From JBBKWH01 sp037968855 (GTDB lineage Bacteria > Pseudomonadota > Gammaproteobacteria > Pseudomonadales > Moraxellaceae): a stretch of DNA of 20,845 nt. Position numbers and translations under genes: made by a program. The DNA is taken from the NCBI GenBank assembly GCA_037968855.1, contig JBBKWH010000088.1, positions 1-20,845 of the forward strand, given 5' to 3'. This document shows, one piece after another, positions 6,977 to 14,782 of this stretch; position 1 is the first letter of the stretch, and the number at the start of each line of letters is the position of its first letter. The notes beneath the pieces are model-generated. The model was not told the origin of the DNA and searched no databases. It saw nothing but the letters and a program-made list of their open reading frames with translations.

Positions 6977-7389
6977 TCATCGCATTTGAATGATGACTTT
7001 TCCGCGTGCTTTGCCCTCTTCAGAATGTGCGATTGCCTGCGCAGTTTGTTCAAACGGGAATACACGATCTACGATTGGACGGATAATGCCTTGTTCAATC
7101 AATAGATTCATACTTTCAAGCTGTAAGCCATCTGAACGCATAAACAAGTAATGGTAACGTGCATTGACCCATTTGGCTGCTGCGTCTGGTTTTACGCCCA
7201 ATATCCAGAAAATCGGCCAGAGTAGCCAATTGACCTTAAGGCGACGCGCCAAGGCGACATCTGGTCCATCGGCAATCGATATGACTGTGCCGCCTGTGCG
7301 AATGCACTGAAAATCTAGCAATAGGTTGGACATGCCTACGGAATCGAGGATGCCATCCATATCGCGTACTTCTTTTTCAAACTGTTGAT
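6977..7389 (-). pseudogene. Zinc-type alcohol dehydrogenase / quinone oxidoreductase (MDR), C-terminal fragment
   Basis: About 137 residues of the C-terminal half of a medium-chain dehydrogenase/reductase. Visible are the end of the Rossmann fold (GILDSVGMSNLLLDFQCIRTGG then TVISIADGPD) and the typical ending RPIVDRVFPFEQTAQAIAHS followed by GKVIIQ. The N-terminal catalytic domain and the first part of the nucleotide fold are missing: the frame meets the terminal repeat of the Tn3-type element at 7390. No matching 5' half is found on the far side of that element (8083 onward), so the rest was deleted rather than just interrupted. It may once have oxidised an alcohol made by the P450, but MDR proteins have many substrates. 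Confidence 0.8.
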
Positions 7390-7427
7390 GGGGTCGTCTC
7401 AGAAAACGGAAAAAATCGTACGCTAAG
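7390..7427 (+). repeat. Left 38-bp terminal repeat
   Basis: Begins GGGGTCGTCTCAGAAAACGG and ends CGTACGCTAAG. It contains the tnpA stop codon (cta at 7423-7425, TAG on the minus strand). The outer end faces left and abuts the truncated dehydrogenase gene. Confidence 0.9.
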
Positions 7428-7608
7428 CCGGTTGAAGCGGTCTGAGCGACTTGAATTTTCCTACACCACCTTTGATGCGGCTGCGCCATAGATAATCACC
7501 AGTCAGGTTGATGTGCTCCCATCCCAGCGGTGATAAGTATTGCAACAGCGAGTCATCGACAGCATGACCGTTCCCACGCAGTGCATTTGTGGCTCGTTCC
7601 AGATAGAC
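7423..7608 (-). pseudogene. tnpA: Transposase TnpA remnant (last 61 residues, Tn3 family)
   Basis: The minus strand encodes VYLERATNAL, GHAVDDSLLQYLSPLGWEH, INLTGDYLWRS and the ending LRPLQPA-stop. This is the highly conserved C-terminus of Tn3-family DDE transposases (NTVYLERA...LSPLGWEHINLTGDY). The match stops just before VYL at 7608, where a deletion has joined it to the resolvase gene. Most of the protein, including all catalytic DDE residues, is gone. Confidence 0.85.
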
Positions 7609-7611
7609 AAC

Positions 7612-8049
7612 GATCGTCTTGGCCTGACTAGAGCCATCGAGATGTTGCGTGAAGGCGATACCTTGGTGGTTTGGAGGCTGGATCGACTCGGCCGTAGTGT
7701 GAAACAGTTGATTGGCTGGTTCAGTGATTTACAGGCACAGGGCGTACAATTTCGTAGTCTCAGTGATGCAATTGATACAGGGACAGCATCTGGACGCTTC
7801 TTTTTTAACATCATGGCAAGTCTTGCGCAGATGGAGAGGGAGTTGACTGTGGAGCGAACCCGTGCCGGTTTGGCGGTGGCACGTCAGCTCGGGCGCAAGG
7901 GCGGCCGACCACTTAAAATGACACATAGCAAGATCGAATCAGCCAAAAAGCTTCTAGCCAGCGGTGTACCGCCCAAGGACGTTGCCAAGAACCTCGGTGT
8001 GTCCGTTGCTACGTTGTATCGTTGGGTCCCAGCCTCAACGCACACTTAG
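7612..8049 (+). pseudogene. tnpR: Serine resolvase lacking its N-terminus (Tn3-family tnpR)
   Basis: Resolvase sequence begins at 7612 with DRLGLTRAIEML (normally TDRPGLTRAIEML) and continues through DTLVVWRLDRLGRS, the SDAIDTGTASGRFFFNIMAS block, ERELTVERTRAGL and a C-terminal helix-turn-helix (KDVAKNLGVSVATLYRW). The first 40-50 residues with the catalytic serine (YxRVST) are missing. An in-frame TTG at 7540 extends the frame, but that part is antisense tnpA. The stop TAG at 8047-8049 lies inside the right terminal repeat. No recombinase activity is expected. Confidence 0.88.
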
Positions 8050-8082
8050 CTTACGATTTTTTCCGTTTTCTGAGACGATCCC
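8045..8082 (-). repeat. Right 38-bp terminal repeat
   Basis: From 8082 inward on the minus strand it begins GGGATCGTCTCAGAAAACGG and ends CGTAAGCTAAG. It differs from the left repeat at positions 4 and 32, and shares the GGGATCG variant with the repeat at 2351-2388. Confidence 0.9.
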
Positions 8083-8132
8083 TAAAGGATGGAGATTCCT
8101 AACCAACAGTAAGCAAGGTGACTTGTATACGG

Positions 8133-8150
8133 ATCAAATGGTCATTTGAT
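8133..8150. terminator. Palindrome downstream of atuF
   Basis: ATCAAATG-GT-CATTTGAT has 8-bp arms around two bases, 25 bp past the atuF stop, in the 92-bp stretch between atuF and the Tn3 remnant. The arms are A/T-rich and no T-tract follows. It could be a weak terminator for the atu operon or a protein-binding site. Confidence 0.35.
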
Positions 8151-8174
8151 TCGTTGTAAGCATCGCCAACCCAC

Positions 8175-10124
8175 TCACCGCGCATCAATCACCACGACCA
8201 CCTGCCGTTTTTTCACCTGCTGGCCAATCTGTGCCATGACCTCAGACACCACGCCATCACAATTGGCCCGAATCTGCTGCTGAATTTTCATGGCTTCTAA
8301 AATCAACACCGGTTGGCCTTTGTGTACGCGTTCACCCACCTGCACCAAAAGGTCAACAATTGCGCCATCCATCGGGACACGAATCTGACCATCACCAGCA
8401 CTGTCAGCCGTAACAGGCGGCGCATAGCTAACGTGTTGCAAAGTCAGATTGCCATGGCCGCGATCTAAATACAGGGTGTCACCCTGCTGCACATAAGCCA
8501 CCTGACGCCGTACACCTTGCCACACATAAATCAGGCGATTGGCCTGCCTTTCTAATACGGTCAGCGTGGCGTTTTGATCTTGCCACGTCATCCGCAAATC
8601 ATCGTGCTGCTGCTGTAGATGCACCTGATGAATCTGTTCATCCCATTGTAGGCGGATGGTGCGCGTGCTGCGGGTCGTTGCCGCCGCCTGCCATGCTTCA
8701 TCGCGCACGTTGGGCTGGGCATATAGTGCCGTTGCAATCGCCAAAGACTCAAAGTCGGCCTGTGTGGGTTGCATACTGGCGTCATCGCTAAAATGATCGG
8801 CAATAAAAGCGGTGTTGGTGCGACCAGCGACGAGTTCGGGATGGCGCAGTAAGTTGACCAAAAACTGCTTATTGCTGTTGACGCCCAGCAACACGCAGTC
8901 TTCAACCGCACGCGCCAGCAGGCGCACGGCGTCGGTGCGGGTTTGCCCATAGGCAATAATCTTGGCAATCATGGGATCATAAAACGGGCTGACCACGCCT
9001 TGTGGCGTCATGCCGTGATCAATGCGTACATTGGGCAGGTTAGCCGGTTGCCAGAGCAACACCGAGCCAGTTTGTGGCAAAAACTGCTGGGCCGGATCTT
9101 CGGCATATAAGCGTACTTCGACGGCATGGCCGGTTAAGGTCAATTGCGACTGCGTGAGCGGCAGCGGTTCACCATTGGCAACCCGCAATTGCCATTCGAC
9201 CAAATCTAGCCCTGTGATCATTTCGGTGACCGGATGCTCAACTTGCAAGCGGGTGTTCATTTCTAAAAAGAAAAAATCGCCGTTGGCATCAAGCAAAAAC
9301 TCGACCGTGCCTGCGCCAACATACTGACACGATTTGGCCGCCGCCACCGCCGCTTGACCCATGCGCTGACGTAAGTCGTCGGTCATGACAGGGCAGGGCG
9401 CTTCTTCGACCACTTTTTGATGGCGACGTTGAATCGAGCAGTCGCGTTCAAACAAATACACCACATGGCCCAAGGTGTCGCCAAACACTTGCACCTCAAC
9501 ATGGCGCGGGGCAATCACGGCGCGTTCTAAAATCAGTTCGCCCGAGCCAAAGGCATTTTCGGCCTCAGAGCGTGCCGTGGCGAGCGCAGCGGGTAGCTCG
9601 GCGGCGTGATGAACCAAGCGCATGCCGCGACCACCACCACCCGCAGAGGCCTTGACCATCAATGGAAAGCCAATCTGCTGGCCCTGCGTCACCAAATAAT
9701 CAAGGTCTTGCTGGCTGCCTTCATAACCGGCAATGCACGGCACACCGGCGGCAATCATGGCCAGTTTAGACAGGCGTTTGCTGCCCATCAGTTCAATGGC
9801 GTCTGGGGTTGGGCCAATAAACACCAGATTGGCGTCTTGGCAGGCACGGGCAAAGGCGGCGTTTTCGGACAAAAAGCCATAGGCCGGATGAATCGCATCT
9901 GCGCCGGTTGCGCGTGCCGCCTGCAAAATATTGGCAACATTTAAGTATGAGTCAGCCACTTTGGCTGGCCCAATACAGACCGCTTCATCAGCCATTTGCA
10001 CATGCAGGGCATTGGCATCGGCTTCGGAATACACCGCCACGGTGCGATAACCCAAGGCTTTGGCGCTGCGCATAATGCGGACGGCAATTTCGCCACGATT
10101 GGCAATTAATACCTTTGAAAACAT
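8175..10124 (-). CDS. atuF: Geranyl-CoA carboxylase, alpha (biotin) subunit
   Basis: 649 residues. Biotin carboxylase domain (1 to about 450): start MFSKVLIANRGEIAVRIMRS, ATP-grasp loop SAGGGGRGM, ERDCSIQRRHQKVVEEAPCP, and EMNTRLQVEHPVTEMITGLDL. The C-terminal biotinyl domain has EAMK with the biotinylated lysine at about 613, 36 residues from the end. It carboxylates biotin with ATP and bicarbonate, and the AtuC subunit transfers the carboxyl to the gamma-methyl of cis-geranyl-CoA. The same architecture occurs in methylcrotonyl-CoA carboxylase (LiuD); the atuABCDE neighbours decide for AtuF. A good ribosome binding site (GGAGG) precedes the start. It is the last gene of the operon here; atuG and atuH, present in Pseudomonas aeruginosa, are absent downstream, where a transposon remnant lies. 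Confidence 0.9.
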   Translation of the reverse strand: MFSKVLIANRGEIAVRIMRSAKALGYRTVAVYSEADANALHVQMADEAVCIGPAKVADSYLNVANILQAARATGADAIHPAYGFLSENAAFARACQDANLVFIGPTPDAIELMGSKRLSKLAMIAAGVPCIAGYEGSQQDLDYLVTQGQQIGFPLMVKASAGGGGRGMRLVHHAAELPAALATARSEAENAFGSGELILERAVIAPRHVEVQVFGDTLGHVVYLFERDCSIQRRHQKVVEEAPCPVMTDDLRQRMGQAAVAAAKSCQYVGAGTVEFLLDANGDFFFLEMNTRLQVEHPVTEMITGLDLVEWQLRVANGEPLPLTQSQLTLTGHAVEVRLYAEDPAQQFLPQTGSVLLWQPANLPNVRIDHGMTPQGVVSPFYDPMIAKIIAYGQTRTDAVRLLARAVEDCVLLGVNSNKQFLVNLLRHPELVAGRTNTAFIADHFSDDASMQPTQADFESLAIATALYAQPNVRDEAWQAAATTRSTRTIRLQWDEQIHQVHLQQQHDDLRMTWQDQNATLTVLERQANRLIYVWQGVRRQVAYVQQGDTLYLDRGHGNLTLQHVSYAPPVTADSAGDGQIRVPMDGAIVDLLVQVGERVHKGQPVLILEAMKIQQQIRANCDGVVSEVMAQIGQQVKKRQVVVVIDAR

Positions 10125-10135
10125 ACATCCTCCAA

Positions 10136-10167
10136 GAATAAATATTTATATATATAAATATTTATTC
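10136..10167. promoter_or_regulatory. Perfect 32-bp A/T palindrome between atuE and atuF
   Basis: GAATAAATATTTATAT at 10136-10151 is followed by its exact reverse complement to 10167. The palindrome overlaps the last codon and stop of atuE (10162-10167) and ends just before the GGAGG ribosome binding site of atuF. In mRNA it would fold into a 16-bp A-U-rich hairpin with little or no loop. It has no T-tract terminator form, so an RNA processing, stability or translation role, or a DNA-binding site, is more likely. The composition contrasts with the G/C-rich genes on both sides. Confidence 0.6.
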
Positions 10168-10986
10168 GGCCCAAGCGGGTAAGCGTTTTTGTACAAAAGC
10201 CAAGGTGCCTTCCATCCCTTCAGCACTGGCCACCGCTGCGGCAAACTGCGTGGCCGCTTGATCAAGCAAGGGGCCCAGTTGGCTACAAGCGGCGCTTTGG
10301 TGCAGTAAGGCTTTGGTCACACGACTAGCGTGCGGGGCAGTGCGGCGAATCTGTTGTAGGGTCTGTTGCAGGGCGTGTTCGAGCGCCTCGTGACTGTCCA
10401 GCACCTGATGAATCACGCCTAAGCGTTCGGCCTCAATGGCATCAAAGCGCACACCCAACAAAGCCAACCGACGCGCTTGAGTTAGGCCAATCCGTTGCAC
10501 CACAAACGGGGCAATTTGCGCCGGAATCACGCCAAGGCCGGTTTCTGGCAAACCAAACTGCGCGTCGTGCTGGGCAAGGGCCACATCAGACACGCAGGCC
10601 AAGCCAAACCCACCACCCAACACCGCGCCTTCAAGCACCGCCACCACCACTTGCGGCGCATGATTGACCTGTTCAATCAGCGCACCAAAGGCACGGTTAA
10701 AACGCACATAGGCATCGGTCGATCGGTCGGCTGTTGCCTGTTGACGTAAACCGGCCATGTCTTTGATGTCGCCACCAGCACAAAAATGCCCGCCTGCCCC
10801 ACGTAGCACCACCGCACGAATACTTAGGTCATCTGCAATGGCGTCAAACACCGCCCGCAGTTGATTGACCATCTGTTCGCTCATGGCATTGCGCAATGCA
10901 GGCCGATTTAGGGTGACATGCAACACTGCACCGTCAAGGGTGAGCAACAGGGTGTCGGTCGGCGGTAAGGTGGCCAAAGAGGACAT
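10162..10986 (-). CDS. atuE: Isohexenyl-glutaconyl-CoA hydratase (crotonase family)
   Basis: 274 residues with the enoyl-CoA hydratase fold: oxyanion-hole segments GGHFCAGGDIKDM (about 65-77) and VLEGAVLGGGFGLACVSD (about 117-134), and the active-site stretch FGLPETGLGVIP with a glutamate. By analogy with Pseudomonas it hydrates the glutaconyl-CoA product of geranyl-CoA carboxylase, before cleavage by a lyase to acetate and 7-methyl-3-oxo-6-octenoyl-CoA. It lies 34 bp after atuD with a GGAG ribosome binding site. Crotonases are hard to tell apart by sequence, so the name rests on the operon. Confidence 0.85.
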   Translation of the reverse strand: MSSLATLPPTDTLLLTLDGAVLHVTLNRPALRNAMSEQMVNQLRAVFDAIADDLSIRAVVLRGAGGHFCAGGDIKDMAGLRQQATADRSTDAYVRFNRAFGALIEQVNHAPQVVVAVLEGAVLGGGFGLACVSDVALAQHDAQFGLPETGLGVIPAQIAPFVVQRIGLTQARRLALLGVRFDAIEAERLGVIHQVLDSHEALEHALQQTLQQIRRTAPHASRVTKALLHQSAACSQLGPLLDQAATQFAAAVASAEGMEGTLAFVQKRLPAWAE

Positions 10987-11020
10987 GCGGCAGGCTCCGT
11001 GATCAAAGGGGGATAAAGGC

Positions 11021-12178
11021 TTACTTGTGCTTGCTGGGTAGGGTGTCCATCAGCTTGCAAATAATGCCCAGCATGATCTCGTCTGCACCGCCGCCAATTG
11101 AGCCCAAACGGCCATCGCGGTACAACTGCGACGCAGGGTTGTCCCACATAAAGCCCATGCCGCCCCAGTATTGTAGGCAGCTATCGGCCACTTCACGGGT
11201 CAGGCGACCGGCTTTAAGCTTGGCCATCGATGCCAATTTGGTGACGTTTTCGCCGGCAATATGTGCTTCACAGGCTTGATAGGTGAGGGCGCGTAGGGCT
11301 TCAACTTCGGTTTGTAGTTCGGCAAAGCGAAAGTGAATCGACTGATTGTTGATCAGTGGCTGTCCAAAGGTTTTGCGCTCACGGCAGTATTGAATGGTCT
11401 GTTCGATACAGGTTTCGAGGCCACCAATCGCGTTGGCGGCTGCCCACAGGCGTTCTTCTTGAAACTGCATCATCTGCATCATAAAACCCATGCCTTCAGC
11501 ACCAATCAAATAACGCTGTGGCACGCGCACGTCATCCAAAAACACTTGGGCGGTTTGGGTTGAGCGCATGCCCAGTTTGTCCAATGGCTCAGAAAACGAC
11601 ACACCTTTGGTGTTGGTTGGCACAATAATTAACGACTTGTTGACGTGCGGTTTGTCGTCTGAGGTATTGGCCAACAGACACAAAAAATCGGCTTGCAGCG
11701 AGTTGGTGATCCACATCTTGCTGCCGCTAATCACATAGTCATCGCCGTCTTTTTTGGCGGTGGTTTTAATCGCCGCCACGTCCGAGCCAGCATGCACTTC
11801 AGACACTGCAATTGAGGCGACGTATTGACCAGCAATGGCAGGGGTCAAAAATTCATCGCGCAGTTCGGCACTGCCAAAACGCGCCAAGGCAGGGGTGGCC
11901 ATGTCGGTTTGTACGCCAATCGCCAGCGGCACACCGCCACAGGCTGCGCGGCCCAGTTCTTCGGCCACCACCAAGTTATAAGAATAATCTAAGCCCATGC
12001 CGCCGTTTTCGACCGGCTTACAGATGCCGAGCAGACCTAAGTCACCCATCTGTTTAAACACCTCGTGCATGGGAAACTTGCCGTCACGTTCCCATTGCGG
12101 AATATGCGGATTGAGTTGTTTTTCGACAAACTGTTTGGTGGTCTGGCGTAGCGCGTCATGTTCAGCAGAGAATTTCAT
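11021..12178 (-). CDS. atuD: Citronellyl-CoA dehydrogenase (acyl-CoA dehydrogenase)
   Basis: 385 residues, full length for the flavin-dependent acyl-CoA dehydrogenase family. Motifs: AVSEVHAGSDVAAIKTTA then WITNSLQADFLCLLA (FAD and substrate binding), RERKTFGQPL, and CLQYWGGMGFMWDNPASQLYRD near the C-terminus. It would oxidise citronellyl-CoA to geranyl-CoA, passing electrons to ETF. The usual catalytic Glu of the medium/short-chain enzymes (YEGT) is Gly here (SIGGGADEIM). A Glu in the helix at FQEERLWAAANAIGG probably acts as base, as in isovaleryl-CoA dehydrogenase, which fits a branched substrate. AAGGA ribosome binding site upstream; 47 bp from atuC. Confidence 0.87.
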   Translation of the reverse strand: MKFSAEHDALRQTTKQFVEKQLNPHIPQWERDGKFPMHEVFKQMGDLGLLGICKPVENGGMGLDYSYNLVVAEELGRAACGGVPLAIGVQTDMATPALARFGSAELRDEFLTPAIAGQYVASIAVSEVHAGSDVAAIKTTAKKDGDDYVISGSKMWITNSLQADFLCLLANTSDDKPHVNKSLIIVPTNTKGVSFSEPLDKLGMRSTQTAQVFLDDVRVPQRYLIGAEGMGFMMQMMQFQEERLWAAANAIGGLETCIEQTIQYCRERKTFGQPLINNQSIHFRFAELQTEVEALRALTYQACEAHIAGENVTKLASMAKLKAGRLTREVADSCLQYWGGMGFMWDNPASQLYRDGRLGSIGGGADEIMLGIICKLMDTLPSKHK

Positions 12179-12225
12179 GGCGAATATCCTTTTTATCCGT
12201 TAGGGCGATCAGTCGGTTGATGCAG

Positions 12226-13839
12226 TTACAGGCGTGCCACACCAAAACTGCTGGTGTTTGGGCGACGTGCGTTGGCTTCATGGATGGTCTGTAGCAGCAT
12301 GATCAACACACGGCGGCTATCGCGCGGGTCAATCAGGCCATCGTCATGACCGCGTGCGGTGTTAAACAGCGCACCACATTGCTGATCCAGTTTGAGTGCG
12401 GTGCTTTGTTCCAAAAAGTCCAACACTTGCGGGTCAGGCGTCATACCGGCCGCGCGTTGTTTGTCTTCGGTGACAATACGCAGCACCTTGCCGGCCTGCG
12501 CACCACCCATCACGGCAGTGCGGGCATTTGGCCATGCAAAAATAAAACGCGGCGATAGGCCACGACCACACATGGCGTAGTTACCCGCACCGTAAGATCC
12601 ACCCACCACGATGGAGAGCTTGGCCACAGTGGCATTGGCGACCGCCTGAATCAGCTTGGCGCCATGTTTGACGATGCCCTGTTGTTCGGCATCCGTACCG
12701 ACCATAAAACCAGTGGTGTTGTGCAAAAACAGCAAGGGGCGTTGGGTTTGCTCACACAGTTGAATAAACTGCGCTGCTTTGGTCGCACCTTGCGGGGTGA
12801 TCGGGCCATTATTGGTGATGATGCCCACCACAAAGCCACCGATTTTTGCCCAGCCACATACGGTTAAGCTATCGTACTCGGCCTTAAACGCCATAAAGTC
12901 GGAGTCATCGACCAGCCGCGCAATCACCTCACGCATATCAAACGGCTGTTTGGTATCGGCAGGAATCAAGCCCAATAGTTCATCGATTGGATAGCGCGGT
13001 TCGGCATAGTCGGTTGGGCTGCTTGCAGTCTGTTCGCGCCAGTTCAGCATCGACAGCACCTCGCGGGCGATCCGAATGCCATCGGCGTCATTTTCGGCCA
13101 AGAACTCGGCAGTGCCCGCGATTTGTGCATGCATCTCCGCGCCGCCTAGGTCTTCGCTGTTGGCAATCTCGCCAGTCGCTGCTCGCAATAGCGGTGGGCC
13201 TGCCAAAAACATCTCGGTTTGCTTGCGCACCACAATCAAATAATCAGACAGCGCCGGTTGATACGCCCCGCCTGCGGTGGCATTGCCATGCACCACCGAA
13301 ATTTGTGGAATCCCTGCCGCCGAGAGCCGTGCTTGATTGGCAAAGGTACGCCCGCCCAACACAAACACTTCGCTGGCATAGTTGAGGTTAGCCCCGCCGC
13401 TTTCGGTCAGGGTAATCACCGGCAGTTTGTTTTCGAGCGCAATTTCTTGCAGGCGGAGGGTTTTATGCACGCCCATCGGTGACATGGTGCCGCCTTTAAT
13501 CGCGCTATTGCTGGCATTGATCAAGCAGCGCACGCCTTGCACCATGCCAATACCAGAAATCACCCCGCCGCCTGCGTCCGAGCCGTCTTTGTCGTCGTAC
13601 ATCTGATAGCCAATCAGCCCTTGGATGTCCAAAAAGGGTGAGCCGGCATCCAACAAATGCTCAATGCGTTCATGCGGCAGTAATTTGCCGCGCTTGGCAA
13701 ATTTGGCTTTGGCATCAAACGACTTATCCATGACTTTTTGCTGAATCGCTCGCATGGCATCAATCGCCTGCTGCATGGCCTCGCGGTTGCGCGCGAAATC
13801 GCTGCTATACACGTCTAGATCGCTGTGGATCACGCTCAT
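12226..13839 (-). CDS. atuC: Geranyl-CoA carboxylase, beta (carboxyltransferase) subunit
   Basis: 537 residues, the normal length for this subunit. Acyl-CoA carboxyltransferase with two crotonase-like halves: the N-half has GKLLPHERIEHLLDAGSPF, TESGGANLNYASEVF and HGNATAGGAYQPALSDY; the C-half has NNGPITPQGATKAAQFIQLC and VVGGSYGAGNYAMCGRG followed by WPNARTAVMGG. It transfers the carboxyl group from the biotin of AtuF to geranyl-CoA. Methylcrotonyl-CoA carboxylase beta (LiuB) is closely similar; context favours AtuC. The start overlaps the end of atuB by 4 bases (ATGA), indicating translational coupling. Confidence 0.9.
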   Translation of the reverse strand: MSVIHSDLDVYSSDFARNREAMQQAIDAMRAIQQKVMDKSFDAKAKFAKRGKLLPHERIEHLLDAGSPFLDIQGLIGYQMYDDKDGSDAGGGVISGIGMVQGVRCLINASNSAIKGGTMSPMGVHKTLRLQEIALENKLPVITLTESGGANLNYASEVFVLGGRTFANQARLSAAGIPQISVVHGNATAGGAYQPALSDYLIVVRKQTEMFLAGPPLLRAATGEIANSEDLGGAEMHAQIAGTAEFLAENDADGIRIAREVLSMLNWREQTASSPTDYAEPRYPIDELLGLIPADTKQPFDMREVIARLVDDSDFMAFKAEYDSLTVCGWAKIGGFVVGIITNNGPITPQGATKAAQFIQLCEQTQRPLLFLHNTTGFMVGTDAEQQGIVKHGAKLIQAVANATVAKLSIVVGGSYGAGNYAMCGRGLSPRFIFAWPNARTAVMGGAQAGKVLRIVTEDKQRAAGMTPDPQVLDFLEQSTALKLDQQCGALFNTARGHDDGLIDPRDSRRVLIMLLQTIHEANARRPNTSSFGVARL

Positions 13840-14768
13840 GATTGGCTGTCCTTCAGCACATCCGGCATAAAGGCGCGATGAAAGCCGTTATACGATTCGC
13901 TATGGCTGGCATCGGCCAAGGGATACATGCGCGTACCTAGCGAGGCTGCGCCGTCAATGCGTAAGGTCACGCCCGAAACAAACGCTGCTGCCGGTGAGAG
14001 CAAATAACAAATGGCTGACGACACTTCGGATTCGGTGCCCATGCGTTTTAGCGGCACGTGACTGGCCAACAGCGGAATCATGGCGCGCATGGCGCCTTTA
14101 TAGGTGTCCATACCGGACGACATAATCCAACCCGGTGAGACCGCATTGACTCGCACGCCTGATTTGGCCCATTCCACCGCAGCAGTTTTGGTTAGGTTGT
14201 CAACGCCAGAGCGTGCCGCACCCGAATGGCCCATACCGGGCATACCGCCCCACATGTCGGCGGTCATATTGACCATGCTGCCGCCATGCGCGGCCATCCA
14301 TTGGGTGTAGGCTTCGCGCATCATCAAAAACGTGCCGTTTAAGTTGTTGCGCACCACGGCATCAAAGCCATTGGCCGAGATGGTCTCAAGCGGCGCGGGG
14401 AACTGTCCGCCTGCGTTATTGACCAAGCCATCTAAGCGGCCAAATTGGGCAATCACGGCGGCAATGGTGGCTTTGACTTGGGCTTCATCGCGAATATCAC
14501 AGGACAGACCGACGGCGCGTCCGCCATCTGCGGTGATTTCAGCCACCACATGATCGAGTTTTTCTTGGGTTCGACCGGTGATCACCACCTGTGCGCCCAG
14601 CGCAGCGAGTTCGTGTGCGGTACAACGACCAATGCCCGAACCGCCACCGGTGACCATAATCACTTGACCGGCAAAGGCATCGGCCCGAAAAACCGATTGA
14701 TAGGCTGCGGCTTGCTTTGATGCAGATTGATTGGATACAGCGTGATTTGAGGAAGATTGATCAGACAT
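13836..14768 (-). CDS. atuB: Short-chain dehydrogenase/reductase AtuB, atypical active site
   Basis: 310 residues. The Rossmann start is VIMVTGGGSGIGRCTAHELA (about 36-55) with NNAGG later. The N-terminal 28 residues are rich in Ser, Gln and Ala and look disordered. Where classical enzymes have YxxxK this protein has GHSGAARSGVDNLTK, so the tyrosine and lysine are replaced, as in the 2,4-dienoyl-CoA reductase / peroxisomal trans-2-enoyl-CoA reductase branch. That suggests it acts on a CoA thioester rather than oxidising citronellol or geraniol directly. The role of AtuB in the pathway is not settled. It lies 14 bp after atuA and overlaps atuC by 4 bases, so it is certainly co-transcribed. Confidence 0.85.
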   Translation of the reverse strand: MSDQSSSNHAVSNQSASKQAAAYQSVFRADAFAGQVIMVTGGGSGIGRCTAHELAALGAQVVITGRTQEKLDHVVAEITADGGRAVGLSCDIRDEAQVKATIAAVIAQFGRLDGLVNNAGGQFPAPLETISANGFDAVVRNNLNGTFLMMREAYTQWMAAHGGSMVNMTADMWGGMPGMGHSGAARSGVDNLTKTAAVEWAKSGVRVNAVSPGWIMSSGMDTYKGAMRAMIPLLASHVPLKRMGTESEVSSAICYLLSPAAAFVSGVTLRIDGAASLGTRMYPLADASHSESYNGFHRAFMPDVLKDSQS

Positions 14769-14782
14769 AACAACTCCAGCGC

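Larger units (their letters stand above)
7390..8082 (+). mobile_element. 693-bp internally deleted Tn3-family element
   Basis: Bounded by two 38-bp terminal repeats (7390-7427 and 8045-8082) that match at 36 of 38 positions. Inside, the minus strand keeps the last 61 codons of tnpA and the plus strand keeps the 3' part of tnpR. The two genes end at opposite termini as in Tn3-type divergent layouts, with the tnpA body, res site and tnpR start removed at about 7609-7611. The element cannot move by itself but has both ends, so a transposase supplied in trans could act on it. The 5-bp flanks (TTGAT left, TAAAG right) do not match, so it is not a simple insertion with a target duplication. Confidence 0.85.

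Noticed and set aside
7503..7814. 103-codon minus-strand frame across the resolvase remnant
   Set aside because: It is antisense to the resolvase and out of frame with the tnpA remnant, which explains that strand better.
7385..8087. Target-site duplication around the 693-bp element
   Set aside because: The flanking 5-mers TTGAT and TAAAG do not match.
9022..9944. Plus-strand frames inside atuF, and similar ones inside the other atu genes
   Set aside because: They are shadows of G/C-rich genes on the opposite strand, whose products have clear family motifs.
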